Source of the DNA: Dehalococcoidia bacterium
GTDB taxonomy: Bacteria > Chloroflexota > Dehalococcoidia > UBA2247 > RBG-13-53-26
Direction: 5' to 3'
Assembly (NCBI GenBank): GCA_030372995.1
Contig: JAUCPZ010000047.1
Location: forward strand, 1 to 35,359
DNA: 35,359 bases
The position numbers and the translations under genes were made by a program. The notes under the pieces were generated by a model. It was given only the letters and a program-made list of their open reading frames with translations, was not told the origin of the DNA and did no database searches. Positions 26,088 through 33,347 of this stretch are shown in pieces (positions within the stretch are counted from its first letter, which is position 1; each line of letters begins with the position of its first letter).

Positions 26088-26109
26088 GTGACCTTTTTGT
26101 GACGTTTTC
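26088..26109 (+). promoter_or_regulatory. 11-bp direct repeat, candidate OmpR-type operator
   Basis: GTGACCTTTTT (26088-26098) is followed directly by GTGACGTTTTC (26099-26109). Tandem half-sites at 11-bp spacing are the usual binding pattern of OmpR/PhoB winged-helix regulators. The site lies ~165 nt upstream of the second regulator gene and just before a CTCTTC-CGTGA-GAAGAG hairpin (26109-26125). It may serve autoregulation by one or both paralogues. Confidence 0.4.
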
Positions 26110-26275
26110 TCTTCCGTGAGAAGAGTGTTTGAGAAGCGAGCAGTCTTGCCTGAGACACAGGGGATAGCGGACCGCTCTACACTTGTTGCCATGAGGGAGA
26201 GCAGGTGACACCAAGCTCACCTGAACCGCGCAAGCGACTTGTCTCCGAGGGATTGCGCAATACGGAGGTAACATG

Positions 26276-27028
26276 ATGGCACTTCAGAAATCGCTGATAG
26301 TGGTGGTTGATGACGACCCGGGGATCCTGAAACTGGTAAGCCTCAACCTGCAACTGGAGGGCTTCCGTGTTCTGACGGCGGCCGACGGCAAAGAAGCAAT
26401 CCAGATAGTACACGACGAGAACCCGGCGCTTGTCCTTCTGGATGTCATGATGCCAGTTATGGATGGCTTCCAGGCCTGCGAGCGAATCCGCGAGTTTTCG
26501 GAAGTGCCCATCATTATGCTGACCGCAAAGGGAGCCATCGAGGACGTCGTCCGGGGACTTGACATCGGCGCTGACGACTATGTTGTGAAGCCATTCAGCA
26601 TCAACGAGCTGGTGGCCCGCGTGAAGGCAGTCCTGCACCGCACCAAGTTCCCGCAGGAAATGCCGCAGCCCGTGTTTGCCTCAGGCGATCTGTCCATCGA
26701 CTTTGCGCAGCATCAGGTGAAGATAGGCGACGTAGAGGTCCTTCTGCCGCCGACCGAATACCGGATACTGTGCCTGCTGGCCCGCAACGCCGGCAGAGTC
26801 ATTACCCATGAACAGCTTCTGACCGAGGTCTGGGGACGTGAGTACCGGGGTGACACCCATATCCTGCAGGTAGCTGTGGCCAGACTCAGAAAGAGGCTGG
26901 GTGACGATCCGGGGAATCCCAGGTTCATCGCCACAAGGCCGGGAATTGGGTACACCTTCAAGAAGCCGCGAGAAGACTCAGCCAATGGTACCGTGGCTTG
27001 CGGCGCTTCGCAGCCAGCGCAGAACTGA
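26276..27028 (+). CDS. OmpR/PhoB-family response regulator (paralogue of the preceding one)
   Basis: A 250-residue regulator with the same architecture as the 25301-25996 product: VVDDDPG, phospho-acceptor D56 (LLDVMMPVMDGF), LTAKG, DDYVVKPFS, then the winged helix PPTEYRILCLLARNAGRVIT and RPGIGYTFKKP. An extra ~19-residue tail (EDSANGTVACGASQPAQN) is unlike the paralogue. GGAGG lies 7 nt before the second of two adjacent ATGs (26273, 26276); I use 26276. It has no kinase gene of its own here. It could receive phosphate from the same kinase or from elsewhere. The 276-nt gap upstream holds a direct-repeat operator candidate. Confidence 0.94.
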   Translation: MALQKSLIVVVDDDPGILKLVSLNLQLEGFRVLTAADGKEAIQIVHDENPALVLLDVMMPVMDGFQACERIREFSEVPIIMLTAKGAIEDVVRGLDIGADDYVVKPFSINELVARVKAVLHRTKFPQEMPQPVFASGDLSIDFAQHQVKIGDVEVLLPPTEYRILCLLARNAGRVITHEQLLTEVWGREYRGDTHILQVAVARLRKRLGDDPGNPRFIATRPGIGYTFKKPREDSANGTVACGASQPAQN

Positions 27029-27357
27029 AGAGCCCGACAGAGGCCCCTCTACGAGCATGTCTCTCCCGTACGGGTGGCCTTCATCTCACTGGCTCGGGCG
27101 AGGGTCGTCCTGCCGACATCGCTGCAACGATCAGCATAAGTATGCGCGGCCGAGGCACATCTGAGATCATCAGCACCACGCACCAGCTTTCGCTCAAATG
27201 CGGCTTCTCCACGGAGGCACATTCTCTTGGCCGACTGCACACTCTTTAGAGGCAACCTGTTCAAGCCACCCGCAATGCCTGTTGACCCCGTCGGCTCGGC
27301 ATTGGTATCCCTTTGGGTCTATCAAATCGATCAACATGATGCCAGAATGAAACAGGA

Positions 27358-27417
27358 GGGCAATCGCAAAGCGATGAGAGCCCTGCTGTGCAATTGTGCA
27401 ACAACGGCACAGCAGGG
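27358..27417 (+). promoter_or_regulatory. Structured leader upstream of the c-di-GMP gene
   Basis: In the 427-nt gap 27029-27455 I see no gene, but strong structure near its end. CCCTGCTGTGC (27381-27391) pairs perfectly (11 bp) with GCACAGCAGGG (27407-27417) around a 15-nt loop. Just before it, ATCGC-AAA-GCGAT forms a small hairpin (27363-27375) enclosed by GGGC (27358-27361) and GCCC (27380-27383). The GCCC shares bases with the larger stem, so the two folds compete. No T-run follows, 38 nt remain to the ATG. A regulatory leader is plausible; the GEMM c-di-GMP riboswitch consensus is not recognisable. Confidence 0.45.
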
Positions 27418-27455
27418 TGAGCGTGCGACCGACGGAAGCTGCGCTTTGATCCGAT

Positions 27456-30455
27456 ATGAACAGTAATGCCTTGATACCGCTGGCTGCGACGATAGCTTAC
27501 GTCCCCTTGCTGCTCGTGTCGCTGTTTCAGAGACCGTGGCAAAGGCAGCAAGGGTACTTCGTCTTGTTCCTCATCCCGGCCATGCTCTGGAGTCTGTCCG
27601 ACTTCCTTCTGCGCAGCGATCTACTGAGCATAAACCATGTTGTTTTGGTGAAAGTCATCATCTGCATGGGATTCTGGATGGCGATCCAGTTCCATTACGT
27701 CCTCAGTTGCTACCACAGCAGGCCAGGCAGACTACCATTCGCGTTCCTGCCCTTGGTGGCCCTGATTGTCCTGGCCAGCCTAGGCGAGATCCCCCGCAGC
27801 ACCGCAATGAGCGACGGCAGCCTTTCCGTGGACTACGGCCCGTGGATTCTCCTGGTTGGCGCTCCGATATTCCTGCTCATATGCCGCGATTTCTACATGC
27901 TGGCCCGGAAGCGCCAGGCTTCAACACAGCCCGCGGAGCGCAACCAGATAACGTATTTCCTCGTTGTCACGGTGGTCGGCGTGGTCCTCATAGCCACGTC
28001 TGTGACCGACTTCGGGGTCTCCTACGCGGTCGCCCACATCGGAAACCTGATTGTGGCTTTGATCCTCCTCTATGCAACAGCAGCCCACCAGCTCCTGGAC
28101 GTGGGTGCCGCCTTCCGCAGAACCCTGCTTTATGCATGGCTTACCCTCGTAGCGATTCTGACCTATCTTCTCCTGTTCTGGTTGGCTTCGGAGATCATGG
28201 ATTTCGATTTCGACTGGCTTGTCGTTATCGTGGGCATCGCTGCCGCCTTCTGCTGCATCATGCTGGTGTCCGCGGTCAGCAGCACCTCGCGCCGGGCCAT
28301 AGAAGAGATCTTTACTGGCCAGAGATATGACTACAGGCAAAGGCTCCTGCAGTTTGTCATCAGCATATACAACATCGCTGACCTGAAAGAGTTCACCGCC
28401 CAGTTCCTCTCGCTGCTTTGCCGTTCCACCGGAGCACGGAATGCTTGGCTGCTCCTCCAGTCCCCTGAGGACAGCCTGTTCCGGACGCTGGCCCAGTTCT
28501 CGGAAGAGAGGGAGACAGGAAGCCACATTGTTCTCAGACCTGACAGCCCCCTCGTACAACGCCTTTCCGAGAGCAGCGCTCCGTTGTCTCAGAGAGAGAT
28601 CAGCATCCTGCCCGAATTCGCCTCACTATGGGCAGATGAGAAGAAGAGCATAGAATCAGCCAGAATAGAGCTCTTCTTCCCCATGCGGAACGAGGACAAG
28701 CTGATCGGAATGGTGGCCATGGGCCGCAAGAGGAGAGGCGAATCCTACACCTACGAGGAGATCGAGCTGATCACCTATGCCCTGAGCTCGGTCAGTCCCG
28801 GCATAGACAGAGAGCATCTCCGTGAGCAACTTCAGGCGAAGGAAAGGTCGCTGTCACTGGTGAACGAGCTCATGCTCGTCATGACCTCCAGCATTGACAT
28901 AAGCGAGGCCTTCGACCGCTTCGTAGAACAGCTTGGCGAATTCGTACCCATTGACTGGGCCGCCATATCCGTCGCCGAGGAGGACCAGTTGCACATCCTC
29001 GCGGTCAGCAGCAAGATACCCTCCACCCGAAGGCCACACGACAGACTGCCCCTGCCGGGCACGGGAACGGAACAGGCGATGAAGCAGCAGAAGGCCGTCT
29101 ACGAGCCCGATCTGGCCAAGGCGCACGCGTTCACCACAGGAGACAGGCATCTCAAATTGGGTCTTCGCTCGATGCTCTACCTGCCCCTGATCTACGCGGG
29201 GAAGAGCCTCGGGTCCCTGACTCTGGGCAGCCGCTATCCTCAGGCCTACAAGGAGGATCAGATCAGGCTCCTGGAGCATCTGGCGATGCAGATCACCCCA
29301 CCCATCGCCAACTCACAGCAGTACGCGCAGGCGAGAGAGAAGGCCCGCCTGGACGAGCTGACTGGTCTCTTCAACCGCCGTCATTTCGACGAGCGTCTTC
29401 GGGAGGAGATCAACCGCCAGATCCGTTACGGCGGAGCTTTCTCCCTCATCATGCTCGATCTGGACTCCTTCAAGGCCTACAACGACGTCTATGGCCATCC
29501 CGCCGGTGACACCCTCCTGCAAGAGATCGGCGCCTTGATCAAGAAGGCCATCCGCACGAGCGACCAGGCCTTCCGCTACGGGGGCGACGAGTTTGCAGTG
29601 ATCTTGCCGCAGACTGACACCGACAGCGCCTACCACGTTGCGGAGAGAATCAGGCAGGAAGTCGCCGACCATGCCCAGGCCAAATCCACGGGCGTTACCT
29701 GCAGCGTCGGCATATCCAGTTGTCCCACGGACGGCAACACACCCGCTGACCTCATCAGCTCAGCAGACAGCGCCCTGTACCATTCCAAGTACGCCGGCGG
29801 CAACCGTGTCCACATTTCCAGCAGCCTGATGGTTACGGGCCGTCTGGGCGAAAACGGCGAGGCAAGAAGTCCCAGCCTGGCCGCCATCTATGCGTTGGCC
29901 AGCGCCGTCGATGCCAAGGACCACTACACCTACGCCCATTCCCAGCGGGTCAAGGACTATGTCGTCACCCTCGCGCAGGCGCTCGGGCTGCCACCCGATG
30001 CAATCAACCGGCTGACCGCCGCCGCCCTGCTCCACGACATCGGCAAGATCGGTATCCGCGATTCCATTCTCACCAAGCACACCGAGCTGACCCCTGAAGA
30101 ATTCGAGGAGGTCAAGACACACCCAAGGCTAGCCGTAGCCATTATCTCCAACGTGCCGAGCCTTGCTCCGTGCGTGCCGGCGATCCTCTATCACCACGAG
30201 CGCTTTGACGGCACCGGCTATCCCCAAGGGCTCAAGGGTGAAGAGATACCGCTGGAAGCCCGTATACTCGCGGTACCGGACTGCTTGGCGGACATGACCG
30301 CCGACCGCCCGTACCGGCCCGCCCTCGACTGGGATGAGGCCATGGAAGAGATACTGCGCAATGCTGGCACCCAGTTTGACCCCAACATCGCCAAGGTCTT
30401 CGTCGCGTTGATGGAGTCGGGCGCCATACCGCGGCCAACGAGGCCGGGCAGGTAG
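27456..30455 (+). CDS. 7TM-GAF-GAF-GGDEF-HD-GYP cyclic-di-GMP regulator
   Basis: A 999-residue membrane protein. About eight hydrophobic segments in 1-285 match the 7TM histidine-kinase-type sensor. Two GAF-like domains follow (~300-450 and ~475-625). The GGDEF domain carries a full YGGDEF signature (~709) with an RTSD I-site five residues before it, so it should make c-di-GMP with product inhibition. The HD-GYP domain has LLHDIGKIGI (~857) and HHERFDGTGYPQGLKGEEIP (~912), which hydrolyse c-di-GMP. The usual ADAYDAM is VPDCLADM here, keeping the metal-binding Asp but altering the next residues. So it appears bifunctional, with the balance set by the membrane and GAF inputs. No clear SD precedes the ATG. 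Confidence 0.9.
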   Translation: MNSNALIPLAATIAYVPLLLVSLFQRPWQRQQGYFVLFLIPAMLWSLSDFLLRSDLLSINHVVLVKVIICMGFWMAIQFHYVLSCYHSRPGRLPFAFLPLVALIVLASLGEIPRSTAMSDGSLSVDYGPWILLVGAPIFLLICRDFYMLARKRQASTQPAERNQITYFLVVTVVGVVLIATSVTDFGVSYAVAHIGNLIVALILLYATAAHQLLDVGAAFRRTLLYAWLTLVAILTYLLLFWLASEIMDFDFDWLVVIVGIAAAFCCIMLVSAVSSTSRRAIEEIFTGQRYDYRQRLLQFVISIYNIADLKEFTAQFLSLLCRSTGARNAWLLLQSPEDSLFRTLAQFSEERETGSHIVLRPDSPLVQRLSESSAPLSQREISILPEFASLWADEKKSIESARIELFFPMRNEDKLIGMVAMGRKRRGESYTYEEIELITYALSSVSPGIDREHLREQLQAKERSLSLVNELMLVMTSSIDISEAFDRFVEQLGEFVPIDWAAISVAEEDQLHILAVSSKIPSTRRPHDRLPLPGTGTEQAMKQQKAVYEPDLAKAHAFTTGDRHLKLGLRSMLYLPLIYAGKSLGSLTLGSRYPQAYKEDQIRLLEHLAMQITPPIANSQQYAQAREKARLDELTGLFNRRHFDERLREEINRQIRYGGAFSLIMLDLDSFKAYNDVYGHPAGDTLLQEIGALIKKAIRTSDQAFRYGGDEFAVILPQTDTDSAYHVAERIRQEVADHAQAKSTGVTCSVGISSCPTDGNTPADLISSADSALYHSKYAGGNRVHISSSLMVTGRLGENGEARSPSLAAIYALASAVDAKDHYTYAHSQRVKDYVVTLAQALGLPPDAINRLTAAALLHDIGKIGIRDSILTKHTELTPEEFEEVKTHPRLAVAIISNVPSLAPCVPAILYHHERFDGTGYPQGLKGEEIPLEARILAVPDCLADMTADRPYRPALDWDEAMEEILRNAGTQFDPNIAKVFVALMESGAIPRPTRPGR

Positions 30456-30458
30456 CTT

Positions 30459-31274
30459 TCAGGTATAGAGCCGCCACAGCCAGTCAATAATGTCTTGCCC
30501 GGCCAACATGGCTACCAGAGCTGCCACGACCAGAGCGGAGCCAAAGGGGATCGTTCCCCCTGTCTTCAGGCGGCCCGTCGACAGAGCCATGACTAACCCA
30601 ACCACCGCCCCCACCACGGTCACCAGCAGAATCAGCGGGAACCCGCAGATCAGGCCAAGCAGGGCAGCCAGCTTGACGTCGCCCCCGCCCAATCCCTCCT
30701 TGTGCAGCAGCACAGCGGCAAACAAGGCCAGCCACACAAACAACAGGAAGCCCACGCCCCCGCCAATGGCCGCAATGGCGATCTGCGGCCATTCTTCCAT
30801 CGCCCCGATCCCTCTCAGCCACGGCAGATCCCCGACCAGACCAGCAAAGAGCAAGGCGACCAGGACTGAAGGATAGACCACCTTGTTCAGCACCAGTCCC
30901 TGCTCCAGATCAATCACGAAGATCACGATGAAGACTGCCCCCCAGAAGGCCGCCACGCCGAATTCGGGCTCCGGACCGAAGATGAGGTAAAGAGATCCCA
31001 TTATCACCCCCGAGGCCACCTCCACGACTACCAGCCGTTTCGGCAGGACGGCCCCGCAGTAGCGGCAACGCCCGCGCAGCCAAAGGTAGCTGAACACAGG
31101 GATGAGATCCGCTACCGCCAGACGGCGCTGACACTGGTCGCAACGGGAAGGAGGAGTGACAATAGACCGCCCGCTGGGGAGTCGATCTATGCAGACATTG
31201 AGGAAGCTACCGACCGCAAGCCCAAAGAGGACGCACAGCAGAGTAAAGAGAGCCTGCACGCGATCATTCTGCAC
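30459..31274 (-). CDS. Prepilin leader peptidase / N-methyltransferase (A24A)
   Basis: A membrane aspartic protease that trims type IV prepilin or pseudopilin leaders and methylates the new N-terminus. From the chosen GTG start it has 271 residues: FGLAVGSFLNVCIDRLPSGRS (18-36), a zinc-type CDQC...CRYC (C45, C48, C70, C73) and the two catalytic aspartates D122 (VIDLEQGLVLN) and D199 (GLGGGDVKLAALLG), with about seven membrane helices. The frame continues to 31481 through repeat-island sequence; the first part of that extension is not family-like. GTG 31274, GTG 31259 or ATG 31349 are all possible starts. No pilin or assembly gene is in the window. It ends 3 nt from the convergent c-di-GMP gene. 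Confidence 0.9.
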   Translation of the reverse strand: MQNDRVQALFTLLCVLFGLAVGSFLNVCIDRLPSGRSIVTPPSRCDQCQRRLAVADLIPVFSYLWLRGRCRYCGAVLPKRLVVVEVASGVIMGSLYLIFGPEPEFGVAAFWGAVFIVIFVIDLEQGLVLNKVVYPSVLVALLFAGLVGDLPWLRGIGAMEEWPQIAIAAIGGGVGFLLFVWLALFAAVLLHKEGLGGGDVKLAALLGLICGFPLILLVTVVGAVVGLVMALSTGRLKTGGTIPFGSALVVAALVAMLAGQDIIDWLWRLYT

Positions 31275-31349
31275 TGGCCGTCTTTGCCTTGTCAAGATGA
31301 GTCTGCGGTGACCGCCCCCACCAGCTATGACCTTGGGGACTCTATCCAT

Positions 31350-31410
31350 CACCCGGCCCTCTCTCGGGTCAGACGGGTAAACCAAGAGGGGCTCCGCCCC
31401 TCTTGACGCC
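31350..31410. repeat. Repeat island, partial copy R0
   Basis: Contains the shared CCCTCTCTCGGG (31357-31368) and the hairpin AAGAGGGGC-TCC-GCCCCTCTT (31384-31404), followed by GACGCCCCTTGC. It is the left-most copy and abuts or overlaps the 5' end of the prepilin peptidase frame. Confidence 0.8.
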
Positions 31411-31500
31411 CCTTGCCTGTGTGTGGAGGCGGCCCGCTGCAATGAGGCATGGCAGAGATAGCCACTGCTATGAGCCATCACCTATGAGCTCAGGGCTTCC

Positions 31501-31831
31501 GGTCACCCAGCCCTCTCTCGGGCCACACGAGTAGATCAAAGAGGGGCTCCGCCCCTCTTGACGCCCCTTGCGCACGTAGGTCTTGCTGGGTCTCCAAGAC
31601 CGGAACTTAGGGTTTAGGATTTGGGATTTCGCGCCGAAGGCGCGGGGCTCCGCCCCTCTTGACGCTCCATGCCTGAGACAGACCCTCAACGCGCGACGTA
31701 TGGGTATGATGCGCACCTGCACGGCCAATCGGATCGCAGAGGGCATACCCCCGGGACAAGAAGTGTGCCCGTGCCGTGCCGTAGGGGCGCACTGCAGTGC
31801 GCCCGATGTTTGTCCCGCACCATGCGGTTTG
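31501..31831. repeat. Repeat island, full copy R1 (331 bp)
   Basis: Starts GGTCACCCAGCCCTCTCTCGGG-like; then hairpin AAGAGGGGC-TCC-GCCCCTCTT (31540-31560), a TTAGGGTTTAGGATTTGGGATTT-like block beginning ~31607, hairpin CGCGCC-GAA-GGCGCG (31630-31644), a ~130-bp block from ~31674, and a perfect 20-bp palindrome (31785-31804, centre CACTG/CAGTG). Frames open on both strands here share no known domain and shift between copies, so I call it non-coding. Confidence 0.85.
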
Positions 31832-32164
31832 GGTCACCCAGCCCTCTCTCGGGTCACACGAGTAGAACAAAGAGGGGCTCTGCCCCTCTTCACACCCTTT
31901 GCCAACGTAGGTCTTGCTGCGTCTCCAAGACCGGAACTTAGGGTTTAGGATTTGGGATTTCGCGCCGAAGGCGCGCGGCTCCGCCCCTCTTAACGCCTCA
32001 TGTCTGAGACGGACCCTCAACGCGCGACGTATGGGTATGATGCGCACCTGCACGGCCAATCGGATCGCAGAGGGCATACCCCCAAGGACAAGAAGTGTTC
32101 CTGTGCCGTGCCGTAGGGGCACACTGCAGTGCGCCCCATGTTTGTCCCGGACCATGTGGTTTTG
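31832..32164. repeat. Repeat island, full copy R2 (333 bp)
   Basis: Near-identical in order to R1. The first hairpin has loop TCT instead of TCC (31870-31890), with the stem unchanged. CGCGCC-GAA-GGCGCG lies at 31961-31975. The long palindrome has one G-to-A change (GGGCACACTG...), which keeps a wobble pair in RNA. R1 and R2 are direct tandem repeats. Confidence 0.85.
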
Positions 32165-32336
32165 GGTCACCTGGCCCTCTCTCGGGCCATACGAGTAGAC
32201 CAAGAGGGGTGAAGCCCCTCTTAACGCCCCATGCTTGCACGGGTTCGGCTGGGTCTGCAAGACCGGAACTTAGGGTTTAGGATTTGGGATTTCGCGCCGA
32301 AGGCGCGCGGCTCTGCCCCTCTTAACGCCCCTTGCC
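32165..32336. repeat. Repeat island, truncated copy R3
   Basis: Holds the first half of the unit. The hairpin is AAGAGGGG-TGAAG-CCCCTCTT (32202-32222): the loop is different but the stem kept. The block beginning CGGAACTTAGGG is at 32264 and CGCGCC-GAA-GGCGCG at 32293-32307. The long-palindrome half is absent. Confidence 0.8.
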
Positions 32337-32427
32337 AAGAATGGGCTGCTGCTGGCTGTAACGAGGCGTGCGCGGGCTGGTCACTGCTATGAGCCATCAG
32401 CTTTGAGCTGGGAACTTCTGTTCATCA

Positions 32428-32500
32428 CCCAGCCCTCTCTCGGGTCAAAGCGGTAAACGGAGAGGGTCTTCGGCCCTTCATAGTATCTCTTTACGCCCAT
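32428..32500. repeat. Repeat island, diverged partial copy R4
   Basis: CCCTCTCTCGGG at 32433-32444 followed by a degraded hairpin (GAGGG-TCTTCGG-CCCTTC). It is the most diverged copy. Confidence 0.6.
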
Positions 32501-32514
32501 TGTCCAGGGTACCC

Positions 32515-32552
32515 AATCCCTCTCCCTTGACGGGAGAGGTTAGGAGAGGGTG
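32515..32552. repeat. CTCTCCC-TTGAC-GGGAGAG palindromic repeat
   Basis: A 7-bp hairpin (32520-32526 with 32532-32538) followed by GTTAGGAGAGGGTGA. Very similar strings are widespread intergenic repeats in many bacteria; this is from memory, not a search. Confidence 0.55.
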
Positions 32553-32803
32553 AATCCAGCGCCCTTCGGCCACAAGCTATCGACTATGAGCCATAAGCTG
32601 TGAGCTTAGCGTTTAGCATCTCGGATTTGGGAATTCATGTCCCCACCCACGATGCCATGAGCGATGAGCTCAGAGCTTTCTGTGATCTTCTCGGGACTGC
32701 CAGGCTCCGTCGCGAGCGATCTTTGTGACCATCCTGGTCTGCAGCGAGACACGGCGGTGACTTGACACACGTACACTCTGCAATCACGAGCGACACTTCG
32801 AGG

Positions 32804-32813
32804 AAAGGAGGTG
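32804..32813 (+). promoter_or_regulatory. Near-perfect Shine-Dalgarno of the 28-residue gene
   Basis: AAAGGAGGTG is complementary to almost the whole anti-SD tail of 16S rRNA and is the strongest in the window. It lies 3 nt before ATG 32817 and 6 nt before ATG 32820. TTGACA at 32762-32767 might be a -35 but no matching -10 is clear. Confidence 0.75.
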
Positions 32814-32816
32814 TTC

Positions 32817-32903
32817 ATGATGAAGGCAGTAAAGAAGGCCAAGGCCGCTCCCCGCAAGGTTACCAAAGCCCCCGCAAAGAAGGCCGGGAAGGCTAGACGG
32901 TAG
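32817..32903 (+). CDS. 28-residue Lys/Ala-rich histone-H1-like peptide
   Basis: ATG ATG AAG to TAG encodes 28 residues: nine Lys, three Arg, eight Ala, two Pro, no acidic residue and no aromatic residue. KKAKA, PAKKAGKA and a terminal RR recall the tails of histone H1-like bacterial proteins. The near-perfect SD before it and the 21-bp-arm dyad terminator immediately after it (8 nt past the stop) show a dedicated single-gene transcript, so I believe it is expressed. The real start may be the second ATG (32820), giving 27 residues. A nucleic-acid-binding or ribosome-associated role is inferred from composition only. It is too short for ordinary gene callers and lies between the repeat island and the PKD protein gene. 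Confidence 0.7.
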   Translation: MMKAVKKAKAAPRKVTKAPAKKAGKARR

Positions 32904-32910
32904 TCACTGA

Positions 32911-32952
32911 GAAGAACCCCAGTCAGAGGCATGCCTCTGACTGGGGTTCTTC
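32911..32952. terminator. 42-bp perfect dyad, intrinsic terminator of the small peptide gene
   Basis: GAAGAACCCC at the left end is mirrored by GGGGTTCTTC at the right; every one of the 21 base pairs about the centre (32931/32932, GGCA|TGCC) matches. The A-rich start and the T-rich TTCTTCATTT after the stem are typical of a bidirectional-looking intrinsic terminator, best read on the plus strand. Confidence 0.85.
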
Positions 32953-33290
32953 ATTTCCAAAGACATTTCCACGCCTCGAGCTTCGCCGCAGCCAGACCAC
33001 ACGAGCCACTCATCCCCATCCTGCAAGCCGACCGCAACCCCCCGTTCCTTGCTGTGCTCTACGGTCCCCCAGCCTCCAGCGCAGGATCACGACATTCTGC
33101 GGACGACGCGCCAGGCTGCAACCAGAGCATCCGGGATCCCGGGCGCCATGACTCGCGCCGCACGGGCTCAGCAGGGATCCCTGGTTCCGCTGCGGACGCC
33201 GTGGCCGCGTCATCTCGTGAGGCAGGCCAGCCCGGCCGCCATCTCATGGACGGGAAAAGGGTACCTCCGCAGCGGCCTGCCGAAAACGAA
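32953..33290. other. Intergenic, no gene seen
   Basis: GC-rich sequence between two terminators. Both genes that flank it end toward it. Open frames here are short and show no motif, and no SD fits them. It may be a decayed region. Confidence 0.5.
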
Positions 33291-33318
33291 TCTGGCGGCT
33301 CCTCTCGGAGCCGCCAGA
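33291..33318 (-). terminator. Intrinsic terminator of the PKD protein gene
   Basis: TCTGGCGGCTCC and GGAGCCGCCAGA form a perfect 12-bp stem with a tetraloop. Read on the minus strand it is followed by TTCGTTTT. It lies 29 nt past the PKD gene stop. Confidence 0.85.
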
Positions 33319-33347
33319 TGGAACGATCGTGTCGATTCCCGGTTTGC

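Larger units (their letters stand above)
31468..32675. repeat. Dispersed CTATGAGCCAT-type 24-26 bp repeats
   Basis: Four copies of a CTATGAGCCAT-n-A-n-CTATGAGCT-like motif with an internal ~11-bp period lie within and beside the island: 31468-31491, 32387-32410, 32584-32609 and 32651-32675 (most diverged). They do not fall at a fixed place in the 331-bp unit. Confidence 0.6.

Noticed and set aside
27358..27417. GEMM-type c-di-GMP riboswitch
   Set aside because: The expected conserved loop sequences are not recognisable; only strong stems are present.
31601..31625. Telomere-like TTAGGG/TTTAGGG strings
   Set aside because: Only a few irregular units, embedded in a larger bacterial repeat.
31607..32260. 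Long minus-strand frame (217 codons) and several plus-strand frames in the repeat island
   Set aside because: The repeat period of 331-333 bp does not preserve frame; peptides show no domain and the same DNA encodes different frames in different copies.
31350..32680. CRISPR array or integron in the repeat island
   Set aside because: Units are long, unevenly spaced and carry no uniform spacers; no cas or integrase gene is near.
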